DNA from: Crocinitomicaceae bacterium
GTDB lineage: Bacteria; Bacteroidota; Bacteroidia; Flavobacteriales_D; Crocinitomicaceae
Length of the DNA: 64,000 nt
Assembly: GCA_023957475.1 (NCBI GenBank)
Contig: JAMLHA010000005.1
Location: forward strand, 124,001 to 188,000
Reading direction: 5' to 3'
Shown: positions 53,433 to 61,277 of the stretch, one piece after another
How the letters are laid out: each line of letters begins with the position of its first letter
Numbering within the stretch: position 1 is the stretch's first letter
Position numbers and translations under genes: made by a program
The notes under the pieces: generated by a model
Database searches by the model: none
What the model was told of the DNA's origin: nothing
What the model saw: only the letters and a program-made list of their open reading frames with translations

Positions 53433-55181
53433 ATGTATAGAACACAAACTTGCGGTGAATTAAGAATAAAGAATGTTGGTCAAACTGTTACTCTTTCTGG
53501 TTGGGTGCAAAAGTCACGCGACTTGGGAGGAATGACATTCATTGATCTTAGAGATAGATATGGTATTACACAATTAGCTTTTAATGAAGTGGACAACGCT
53601 GCATTGACAGCACAAGCGAGAAAATTGGGACGTGAGTTTGTGATTCAAATTACCGGAGAAGTTATCGAGCGTGCAAGCAAGAATAAAAACATCCCAACAG
53701 GTGAAATTGAAATAAAAGTTACTGAAATAAACTTATTAAATGCATCAAAGACACCACCCTTTACAATTGAAGACGAAACCGATGGTGGCGATGAATTAAG
53801 AATGCAATACCGCTACTTGGATTTAAGAAGAAACCCTGTGTTGCAAAAATTACAATTGCGCAATAAAGTGGCTCTTGAAACAAGAAAATACTTGGATACA
53901 CAAGGATTTATGGATGTGGAAACCCCATTTTTAATTAAATCAACTCCAGAAGGGGCGCGTGACTTTGTAGTACCAAGCCGCATGCACGAAGGTCAGTTTT
54001 ATGCCTTGCCGCAATCACCACAAACGTTTAAACAATTGTTGATGGTGTCAGGAATAGATCGTTATTACCAAATCACTAAATGTTTTAGAGACGAGGACTT
54101 GCGTGCCGATCGTCAGCCTGAGTTTACACAGATCGACTGCGAAATGTCGTTTGTAGAACAAGAAGATGTGCTGCAAATGTTTGAAGGAATGATTAAGCAT
54201 TTGTTCAAAACAGTTAGAGGAGTTGATTTTGAAGGTGATTTTCCACGCATGACTTATGCCCAAGCAATGGAAAAATATGGCTCGGACAAACCAGACATCC
54301 GTTTTGGTATGGAATTTGTAGATTTAAAACAAGTAACAAGCAACAAAGGATTTGCAATTTTTGATAGTGCAGAAGCAGTAATTGGAATCAATGCCGAAGA
54401 TTGTTCAGAATATACACGAAAGCAATTGGACGCGTTAACTGATTGGGTAAAACGACCGCAAATTGGTGCCAAAGGTTTGGTGTATATAAAATACAATACA
54501 GACGGCACATTAAAATCTTCGGTTGATAAGTTTTATTCGCAAGAAGATTTGGCTGAATGGGCAAAATTGGCCAATGCAAAACCAGGCGACTTGTTGTTGG
54601 TGTTGAGCGGTGATTTGGATAAAGTTCGCAAACAAATGAACGAATTGCGCTTACACATGGGGAATGAATTGGGATTGAGAAATCCAAACGTGTTTAAACC
54701 GTTGTGGGTACTTGATTTTCCTTTGTTGGAATGGGACGAAGACGCACAACGTTTCTTCGCCATGCACCACCCGTTCACATCTCCTAAAACAGAAGATTTT
54801 CACCTTATCTCAACCGACCCAGGAAAAATCAGAGCAAATGCTTACGATTTAGCCATGAATGGTGTTGAATTGGGAGGTGGTTCTATTCGTATTCACGACA
54901 GAGAATTACAAGCACAGATGTTTGATTTACTTGGGTTTACACCAAAAGATGCACAAAACCAATTTGGTTTCTTGATGAATGCTTTTGAATACGGAGCACC
55001 TCCACATGGTGGATTGGCCTTTGGATTGGATCGTTTGGTGGCAACAATGGGTGGTTCAGATTCAATTAGAGATTACATTGCCTTCCCTAAAAACAATGCA
55101 GGAAGAGATGTGATGATTGATGCGCCATCGCCTTTAAATGCTGTGCAATTAAAAGAATTGGGAATTGCTGTAAAGTCATAA
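53433..55181 (+). CDS. aspS: aspartyl-tRNA synthetase
   Basis: A 582 aa class IIb synthetase. The N-terminal OB anticodon-binding domain (1-105; [29 protein letters not shown]) leads to the catalytic core: motif 1 around [20 protein letters not shown], motif 2 [20 protein letters not shown], the bacterial GAD insertion domain (about 290-410), and motif 3 [15 protein letters not shown]. Length is typical of the bacterial type. It is first in a plus-strand series of housekeeping genes; 74 bases separate it from the CBS gene. Confidence 0.98.
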   Translation: MYRTQTCGELRIKNVGQTVTLSGWVQKSRDLGGMTFIDLRDRYGITQLAFNEVDNAALTAQARKLGREFVIQITGEVIERASKNKNIPTGEIEIKVTEINLLNASKTPPFTIEDETDGGDELRMQYRYLDLRRNPVLQKLQLRNKVALETRKYLDTQGFMDVETPFLIKSTPEGARDFVVPSRMHEGQFYALPQSPQTFKQLLMVSGIDRYYQITKCFRDEDLRADRQPEFTQIDCEMSFVEQEDVLQMFEGMIKHLFKTVRGVDFEGDFPRMTYAQAMEKYGSDKPDIRFGMEFVDLKQVTSNKGFAIFDSAEAVIGINAEDCSEYTRKQLDALTDWVKRPQIGAKGLVYIKYNTDGTLKSSVDKFYSQEDLAEWAKLANAKPGDLLLVLSGDLDKVRKQMNELRLHMGNELGLRNPNVFKPLWVLDFPLLEWDEDAQRFFAMHHPFTSPKTEDFHLISTDPGKIRANAYDLAMNGVELGGGSIRIHDRELQAQMFDLLGFTPKDAQNQFGFLMNAFEYGAPPHGGLAFGLDRLVATMGGSDSIRDYIAFPKNNAGRDVMIDAPSPLNAVQLKELGIAVKS

Positions 55182-55255
55182 CAAACTCTAAAAAAACATA
55201 ATTTTTTGTTATTTCGTTCGTTGAGTATTAACTATTTATTTACTTTCGTATTATT

Positions 55256-55918
55256 ATGATAGCAATTGACTTAATAACAGAAGACATTCCGCCATTAACA
55301 CACTTGGATACAGGTGAGAAGGCTTTGCGATGGATGGATGAGTTCAGGGTTTCACATTTACCAGTGTTGAAAAACGGAAACTTTGTTGGCTTGCTTTCTG
55401 AAAGCGATGTGTTGGATAAAATGGATGAAAAACAAACACTTGACGTGCTGTTTGAACATCTGCCACGCCCGTTTGTATGGGCAACAGATCACTTGTATGA
55501 AGTTGTTGCTAAAATGGGAGAATACAGCATTACGGTATTGCCTGTTTTAGACAAAGATGAAAAATACTTAGGCAGTACTTGTATTCATGAATTGATTCAG
55601 GCTGTTAGCAATATCGGAGGAATCAAAGATCCGGGTGGAATAATTGTGTTAGAAGTTGACAAAGTGAATTATTCATTGGCACAAATTTCTCAAATTGTTG
55701 AAAGCAACAACGCTAAGATTTTGAGTTCATACGTTTATAATTTAAAGGATTCCAATCAAATAGAAGTTACCATAAAAATAAACGAAACCGATTTAGAACG
55801 CATTATTCGTACGTTTTTACGGTATGAATACGTTATAAAAGCATCGTATCAACGAACAGATAGCGACGATGATTTGAAAGACCGATTTGATGCTTTAATG
55901 AAGTTTATGAAATTTTAA
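55256..55918 (+). CDS. CBS-domain protein with C-terminal ACT-like domain
   Basis: A 220 aa cytoplasmic protein. Two CBS motifs form a nucleotide-sensing pair: about 5-60 (EKALRWMDEFRVSHLPVLKNGNFVGLLSESD) and 75-130 (LYEVVAKMGEYSITVLPVLDKDEKYLG). Residues 140-210 (GGIIVLEVDKVNYSLAQISQIVESNNAKILS) resemble an ACT domain, as in AcuB-like proteins. It precedes nadK by only 3 bases, so a regulatory link to NAD(P) or adenine nucleotides is plausible but inferred. Confidence 0.88.
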   Translation: MIAIDLITEDIPPLTHLDTGEKALRWMDEFRVSHLPVLKNGNFVGLLSESDVLDKMDEKQTLDVLFEHLPRPFVWATDHLYEVVAKMGEYSITVLPVLDKDEKYLGSTCIHELIQAVSNIGGIKDPGGIIVLEVDKVNYSLAQISQIVESNNAKILSSYVYNLKDSNQIEVTIKINETDLERIIRTFLRYEYVIKASYQRTDSDDDLKDRFDALMKFMKF

Positions 55919-55921
55919 GCC

Positions 55922-56803
55922 ATGAATGTAGCTCTATATAGTCGAAAAGTTAGCAAAACAAATCTTCCTTATGTTGTTGAATTAATCAAGCATTGTCAGC
56001 AGTTGGGGTGGAAACTTATTTTCGAACAAGAGCTAAAAAAGCAATTAATTAAAGCAATTAATCTTTCAGACAAGTCGGCAGAGTTTAGCTCTCACAAAGA
56101 CTTTAAAGGGGGCATTGATTTAACAATTAGTTTAGGTGGAGACGGAACATTTATTCAGGCTGTTAGCTATGTCAGAGATTCTAAAGTTCCAATAATAGGA
56201 ATCAATACAGGACGATTGGGATTTCTTTCCAATGTTGCCAAAGAATCCATGGATGAAGCGTTGGAAATGCTACAAAAAAAGCAATTTGAACTCCAAAATC
56301 GCTCACTTTTATGTGTTGAAACGGAAAAAAACCATTTTGGAGACGCCAATTTTGCGTTGAATGAAGTTGCTGTTTCCAGAAAAGACAGTTCTACCATGTT
56401 AACTGTTCATACAGAATTAAACAATCAATACATGAACTCTTATTGGGGCGATGGGTTAATCATTTCTACTCCAACAGGTTCTACGGCATACAATTTGGCT
56501 TGTGGCGGACCAATTATTGATCCACAATGCCAATTGCACGTTGTTACACCCATTGCACCACACAATTTAAACGTGCGCCCGATTGTTATTCCAGACGATA
56601 AAATCATCAAATTGTCGGTAGAAGGAAGAAGCAGAAATTACCTATTGAGTTTGGATGGACATTCGGTTAATATTAAGCAACACGAAGAAATAATTGTGCG
56701 AAAAGCAAATTTTGGTATAAATGTTGTTAAGCTATTAGAAAATGAGTTTTTAGATACGATTCGCAACAAGTTGTTGTGGGGAATTGATAGAAGAAATAAA
56801 TAA
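55922..56803 (+). CDS. nadK: NAD kinase
   Basis: A 293 aa enzyme that phosphorylates NAD to NADP. The signature GGDGT (72-76, in SLGGDGTFIQA) is followed by GINTGRLGFLS, NEVAVSRKDSSTM and the catalytic TPTGSTAYNLACGGPI region, ending with VEGRSRNYLLSLDGH. Length is normal. It is 3 bases after the CBS gene and 15 bases before the PPIase gene, so the three are probably one operon. Confidence 0.97.
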   Translation: MNVALYSRKVSKTNLPYVVELIKHCQQLGWKLIFEQELKKQLIKAINLSDKSAEFSSHKDFKGGIDLTISLGGDGTFIQAVSYVRDSKVPIIGINTGRLGFLSNVAKESMDEALEMLQKKQFELQNRSLLCVETEKNHFGDANFALNEVAVSRKDSSTMLTVHTELNNQYMNSYWGDGLIISTPTGSTAYNLACGGPIIDPQCQLHVVTPIAPHNLNVRPIVIPDDKIIKLSVEGRSRNYLLSLDGHSVNIKQHEEIIVRKANFGINVVKLLENEFLDTIRNKLLWGIDRRNK

Positions 56804-56818
56804 TTTAAACGAAAAACA

Positions 56819-57943
56819 ATGAAAAAAATGAAAACGATAGGTTTGTTTGCTATTATTTTAGCTTTGGGACTTCCTGTTTTTGCACAAAAGCAAGAAAAGT
56901 TGGAGGATGGAATGTATGCTGAATTTAACACCTCAAAAGGTAAAATAGTGGTGAAGTTGGAAGACGAAAAAACACCAATGACAGTGGCTAATTTTGTTGG
57001 GTTGGTAGAAGGAAATTTCACCGTTCAAGACACCATTAAGTTTACAAAACCTTTTTATGATGGGTTGAAATTTCACCGTGTTATCGCCGATTTTATGATT
57101 CAAGGAGGTGACCCACAAGGGAATGGAATGGGTGGTCCTGGATACAAGTTTTACGACGAAACAAGATCGGATTTAAGACACGATAAAGCAGGTATTTTAT
57201 CTATGGCAAATTCGGGCCCGGCAACAAATGGAAGTCAGTTTTTTATTACACACAAAGAAACACCTTGGTTGGACGGGAAACACACTGTTTTTGGACACGT
57301 AATAGAAGGGCAAGATGTGGTAAATAAAATCCAACAAGATGATTTGATGAATACCGTTAAAATTATCCGTGTTGGTAAAGAAGCTAAGAAATTTGACGCA
57401 ACAAAAGTGTTCAATGACACGTATAATAAAATAGGAGAAACATATAAACAAGAAGCGGCAGAATTGGAAAAAATCGCAAACATGTCGCAAGATGATTATA
57501 AAAAATACATGTACGAAGAGGTGTTGAAGAAATACCCAACCGCAAAACAAAGTGCATCAGGATTGGTTTATGTGATTGAAAAAGCAGGAGAAGGTATTGC
57601 TATTGAAAAAGGCGCACCTGTATCTTTGCATTATTTAGGAACTTTCCGCAGAGATGGCAAAAAGTTTGATTCTTCTTACGATAGAAATATGCCGATGGAT
57701 TTCCAATTTCAGGTGAATCGCATGATTCCAGGTTTTGAAGAAGGAATTGCCATGTTGAAAAAAGGAGGAAAGGCAAAATTGATTATTCCTTATTACCAAG
57801 CGTATGGTGCTGAAGGTCGCCCAGGAGCAATTCCACCTTTTTCAGACTTGGTATTTGACATTGAAATTGTGAACGTTCAAGCGGCTGGTCAAGTTGATGA
57901 TCACCAAGGTCACGATCACAGCGACCCAAATCACAAGCATTAA
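56819..57943 (+). CDS. exported dual peptidyl-prolyl isomerase: cyclophilin fused to FKBP
   Basis: A 374 aa protein carrying two unrelated PPIase folds. A signal peptide (1-22, ending VFAQ) targets the periplasm. Residues 30-190 are a cyclophilin domain ([52 protein letters not shown]; active-site Arg, Phe, Gln and Trp present). A helical linker (about 195-240) joins an FKBP domain (about 250-355; [53 protein letters not shown]). The tail is His/Asp-rich ([15 protein letters not shown]), a potential metal-binding end. It likely folds or chaperones envelope proteins. A strong terminator follows. Confidence 0.95.
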   Translation: MKKMKTIGLFAIILALGLPVFAQKQEKLEDGMYAEFNTSKGKIVVKLEDEKTPMTVANFVGLVEGNFTVQDTIKFTKPFYDGLKFHRVIADFMIQGGDPQGNGMGGPGYKFYDETRSDLRHDKAGILSMANSGPATNGSQFFITHKETPWLDGKHTVFGHVIEGQDVVNKIQQDDLMNTVKIIRVGKEAKKFDATKVFNDTYNKIGETYKQEAAELEKIANMSQDDYKKYMYEEVLKKYPTAKQSASGLVYVIEKAGEGIAIEKGAPVSLHYLGTFRRDGKKFDSSYDRNMPMDFQFQVNRMIPGFEEGIAMLKKGGKAKLIIPYYQAYGAEGRPGAIPPFSDLVFDIEIVNVQAAGQVDDHQGHDHSDPNHKH

Positions 57944-57966
57944 TTCAACTTATATAGTGTTTATTT

Positions 57967-57995
57967 AAGGAGACGGCGAAGCCGTCTCCTTTCTT
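57967..57995 (+). terminator. intrinsic terminator after the PPIase gene
   Basis: AAGGAGACGGC (57967-57977) and GCCGTCTCCTT (57981-57991) form a perfect 11-pair stem with a GAA loop, then TTCTT. It ends the CBS-nadK-PPIase unit. Confidence 0.8.
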
Positions 57996-58016
57996 CTCTT
58001 AAAACCAATAAACACA

Positions 58017-58053
58017 GTCATTCCGATAAAAACCGTTAAGGTTTTTGAGGATT
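58017..58053. repeat. interspersed-repeat-like block with GTCATTCCGA core
   Basis: GTCATTCCGA, then a hairpin AAAAACC/GGTTTTT (58028-58034, 58040-58046) and GAGGATTC. It shares its first 10 bases with the block at 21892. It lies in the 302-base gap 57944-58245, which also holds the terminator above and a small AGCCA/TGGCT hairpin near 58122; nothing else is seen there. Confidence 0.4.
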
Positions 58054-58245
58054 CTTTTATTTTAATACAATTTTTTTAGCTAAATGCACAATGGGTTTAA
58101 TATAGTTTTTTATAAAGTCAGCCAAAAGCTGGCTTTACCCGTTTATGGTCGGTATTTTTCAATTAACAATTAGATGTAGATAAGTCATAAACAAAAGACA
58201 TCGCTTTCTAGGTGTAAATGACTACTTTTAGAAAAACTACTGACC

Positions 58246-59571
58246 ATGGCAAAAAAGAAAATAAAAACATTTGTATTAGATACTTCAGTTCTACTACACG
58301 ACCATCAATCTATTACAAATTTTGGAGGTCATAACGTTGCTGTTCCAATCACTGTCTTAGAAGAGCTCGACAAATTCAAATTGGGAAATGATACTAAGAA
58401 CTTTTCTGCCAGAGAAGTTATTCGTTTTATAGACAAACTTTCTTCCAATGGTAGCTTGCAAGAGTGGATTCCAATGGGCGATAATTTGGGAAGTTTTAAA
58501 ATTATTTTAGACAATCACCCGAAAGAAGTTAATGCAGAGTATGTCTATTCTTCTGTCAAAAACGATCATAAAATTATCAATGCGGCACTTTGTTTGAAGG
58601 AAAGTGAGCCTAAATCTGAAGTGATTTTAGTTACCAAAGACATCAATCTTCGCATCAAAGCAAAAGCATTGGGTATCGTGTCAGAAGATTATGAAACGGG
58701 CAAGGTTTCGGCAGATTCGGACGAACCAAGTTCCAATACTATTGAACACCTCGATTCTGAAATCATTCGCCAAGTTTTTACAAAAGGAAAAATTGACGAA
58801 GATGGTATTTTAGGTGATAAAAAAATAAACAACGGCTATTACATTCTTAAAAATGGAAAATCATCTTCGTTGGTGGTTTACAACCAATGGGAAAACCAAT
58901 TGGAACGTATCGAAAAAGAATTTGTTTATGGTATAAAACCTAAAAACGCCGAACAAGCTTTTGCACTAAATGCGTTATTGAACGATCGAATTAAACTGGT
59001 GGCTTTACAAGGAGTTGCAGGAACAGGTAAAACATTGCTGGCATTGGCTTCTGCTTTAGAACAACACAAGAAATACCAGCAAATTATTTTAGCACGACCA
59101 ATTGTGCCGCTTTCCAACAAAGACATTGGCTTTTTACCTGGCGATGCAGGTGATAAAGTTGGGCCGTACATGGAACCTTTGTGGGATAACTTAAAATTTA
59201 TCAAAGCACAATTTGGTGAGAATGAAAAAAAACACAAAGCGATTGTAGAAATGCAAGAGCAAGAAAAAATTGTGATTACACCCTTAGCGTTTATTCGTGG
59301 AAGAAGCTTTTCCAATATTATGTTTATCATCGATGAAGCACAAAACTTAACGCCACACGAGGTAAAAACCATTATCACCAGAGCAGGAGAAAACACAAAA
59401 ATTGTGTTTACAGGAGATGTGCATCAGATAGACACGCCGTATTTGGATGAAAACAGCAACGGTATGGCATATCTAATTGATCGATTAAAAGGGCAGGAAT
59501 TATTCGCTCATGTAAAATTAGAGAAGGGAGAACGCTCAGAATTGGCTAACTTAGCAAACGAATTATTGTAA
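58246..59571 (+). CDS. phoH: PhoH family ATPase with N-terminal PIN ribonuclease domain
   Basis: A 441 aa PhoH2-type protein. The PIN domain (1-140) starts KTFVLDTSVLLHD with the metal-binding Asp, then ITVLEELDKFK and LVTKDINLRIKAKALGI. The PhoH ATPase domain (about 230-441) has Walker A GVAGTGKT (256-263), Walker B FIIDEAQNLTPHEVKTIITR and VFTGDVHQIDTPYL. PhoH2 proteins of mycobacteria unwind and cleave RNA, so an RNA-degrading role is likely. It is followed 17 bases later by the M42 peptidase gene. Confidence 0.95.
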   Translation: MAKKKIKTFVLDTSVLLHDHQSITNFGGHNVAVPITVLEELDKFKLGNDTKNFSAREVIRFIDKLSSNGSLQEWIPMGDNLGSFKIILDNHPKEVNAEYVYSSVKNDHKIINAALCLKESEPKSEVILVTKDINLRIKAKALGIVSEDYETGKVSADSDEPSSNTIEHLDSEIIRQVFTKGKIDEDGILGDKKINNGYYILKNGKSSSLVVYNQWENQLERIEKEFVYGIKPKNAEQAFALNALLNDRIKLVALQGVAGTGKTLLALASALEQHKKYQQIILARPIVPLSNKDIGFLPGDAGDKVGPYMEPLWDNLKFIKAQFGENEKKHKAIVEMQEQEKIVITPLAFIRGRSFSNIMFIIDEAQNLTPHEVKTIITRAGENTKIVFTGDVHQIDTPYLDENSNGMAYLIDRLKGQELFAHVKLEKGERSELANLANELL

Positions 59572-59588
59572 ATTATTAATAGATTATC

Positions 59589-60668
59589 ATGGCTTATACA
59601 ATTAAAAAAGAGGCTTTAAAATTTTTAGAAAATTATTTAAACAATGCAAGCCCAACAGGGTTTGAATCTGAAGGTCAAAAACTGTGGTTGGATTACATTA
59701 AACCCTATATTGATACGTATTTTACAGATAATTATGGAACAGTAGTTGGTGTCATCAACCCAGATGCTAAGTACAAGGTAGTCATTGAAGCACATGCAGA
59801 TGAAATTTCGTGGTTTGTACACTACATTACTAAGGAGGGATTTATTTATTTGGTGCGTAACGGTGGCTCTGACCACATGATTGCACCATCAAAACGAGTA
59901 AATATCCATACAGATAAGGGGATTGTAAAAGGAATCTTTGGATGGCCAGCAATTCATACACGCCACCAAAAAGACGAAGCACCAAGTTTGAAAAATATTT
60001 TTCTGGATGTTGCTTGTTCGTCAAAAGAAGAAGTGGAAGCATTGGGCATTCATGTTGGTTGCGTTGTTACTTTTGAAGACGAGTTTATGGTTATGAATAA
60101 AAACCGTTTTGTTGGTCGTGCGCTTGACAATCGAATTGGTGGTTTTATGATTGCTGAGGTGGCTCGTTTATTGAAAGAATCAAAAACAAAATTGCCTTTT
60201 GGCTTGTACATTGTCAACTCTGTTCAGGAAGAAATTGGGTTGCGTGGTGCAGAGATGATTTCTCGCAGAATTAAACCAAATGTTGCGATTTGTACGGATG
60301 TTTGTCACGACACCAATACACCTATGATTGATAAAATTGTTGAGGGTGACCATAAATCAGGTGATGGACCGGTATTAACCTATGGGCCAGCGGTTCAAAA
60401 CAATTTATTAAAGCAAATTATTGCAACAGCCGAGAAGAAAAAAATACCGTTTCAACGAGCTGCAGCCTCCCGATCAACAGGAACGGATACAGATGCGTTT
60501 GCATACTCACACGATGGCGTTCCTTCTGCGTTGATTTCATTACCATTGCGTTATATGCACACAACAGTTGAAACAGCACGGAAAGAGGATGTTGAAAATT
60601 GTATTACTTTGATGTTTGAATCCTTAAAAACAATCAAAGACGGGCAAGATTTTAGATATATTAAGTAA
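59589..60668 (+). CDS. M42 family aminopeptidase/endoglucanase-like metallopeptidase
   Basis: A 359 aa cytoplasmic dizinc peptidase. Metal-site motifs are IEAHADEISWFV (first His-x-Asp), GRALDNRIGGFM (bridging Asp), VQEEIGLRGAE (catalytic Glu and ligand Glu), CTDVCHDTNT (Asp) and PLRYMHTTVE (final His). M42 enzymes form dodecameric shells that trim peptides from the N-terminus. Length is normal. It is probably co-transcribed with phoH. Confidence 0.95.
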   Translation: MAYTIKKEALKFLENYLNNASPTGFESEGQKLWLDYIKPYIDTYFTDNYGTVVGVINPDAKYKVVIEAHADEISWFVHYITKEGFIYLVRNGGSDHMIAPSKRVNIHTDKGIVKGIFGWPAIHTRHQKDEAPSLKNIFLDVACSSKEEVEALGIHVGCVVTFEDEFMVMNKNRFVGRALDNRIGGFMIAEVARLLKESKTKLPFGLYIVNSVQEEIGLRGAEMISRRIKPNVAICTDVCHDTNTPMIDKIVEGDHKSGDGPVLTYGPAVQNNLLKQIIATAEKKKIPFQRAAASRSTGTDTDAFAYSHDGVPSALISLPLRYMHTTVETARKEDVENCITLMFESLKTIKDGQDFRYIK

Positions 60669-60731
60669 TTGAATAAGAGGCGAAAACCGAAAAGCCTTAC
60701 GAGTAGGTAGATAATTTAAAATAGATTTAAC

Positions 60732-61214
60732 ATGAGAAAAGTAACGGTTTTAATGATTGGTTTGGTTATCATTGCTGTAGCTGGATTAACAAGTTGTAAC
60801 AAAGAAAAGCAAATCAATAAAAACCTTTGGAAGGGTGATGGTATTTGGAACATTGACACAAGAGATGAACAAACAACCTCTACATATTTTCAAGAAGACA
60901 ATTATACGGAGTATAAGAAAAATGCGGGAACAATCGAATTTAAAAAAGATGGAACAGGTACTTACAAAGATGCTGAATACAGCTATCCAATTACATACAC
61001 AAATACAGACAAATCACTGACGATGAGTTTTATTGATGAAGATGGAAATGTAAGCGAATCTGAAATATTGAATTTTGATGTAGAATGGAAAAAGAACCAG
61101 TTGGAGTTAAAATCATATACGGTTACAACTTACAACACAGGTAATGGCTCTGGAGGTACTGTGAATGTAACTTATACACACCGTTTAAATCTTTCATTGA
61201 GTAAGAAGAAGTAA
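60732..61214 (+). CDS. small lipoprotein, possibly lipocalin-like
   Basis: A 160 aa protein with a lipoprotein signal (MRKVTVLMIGLVIIAVAGLT then SC; Cys22). The mature part (KNLWKGDGIWNIDTRDEQTT, GTIEFKKDGTGTY, SEILNFDVEWKKNQLEL) has the W-x-I/V start and repeated beta strands of small lipocalin-like proteins common in Bacteroidota. No partner is evident. It is followed by a strong terminator. Confidence 0.75.
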   Translation: MRKVTVLMIGLVIIAVAGLTSCNKEKQINKNLWKGDGIWNIDTRDEQTTSTYFQEDNYTEYKKNAGTIEFKKDGTGTYKDAEYSYPITYTNTDKSLTMSFIDEDGNVSESEILNFDVEWKKNQLELKSYTVTTYNTGNGSGGTVNVTYTHRLNLSLSKKK

Positions 61215-61240
61215 TTTAAGCAATCAACTTCGATTAATAT

Positions 61241-61271
61241 AGAGCAGGAATGAACGTCTCTGCTCTTTTTT
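61241..61271. terminator. intrinsic terminator between convergent genes
   Basis: AGAGCAG (61241-61247) / CTGCTCT (61260-61266) with a 12-base loop and a run of T to 61271. It lies between the lipoprotein stop and the helicase stop, so it terminates the plus-strand gene. Confidence 0.7.
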
Positions 61272-61277
61272 ATTAAA

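Noticed and set aside
58926..59396. 156 aa minus-strand frame opposite phoH
   Set aside because: Shadow of the PhoH ATPase domain; composition follows the complementary codons.
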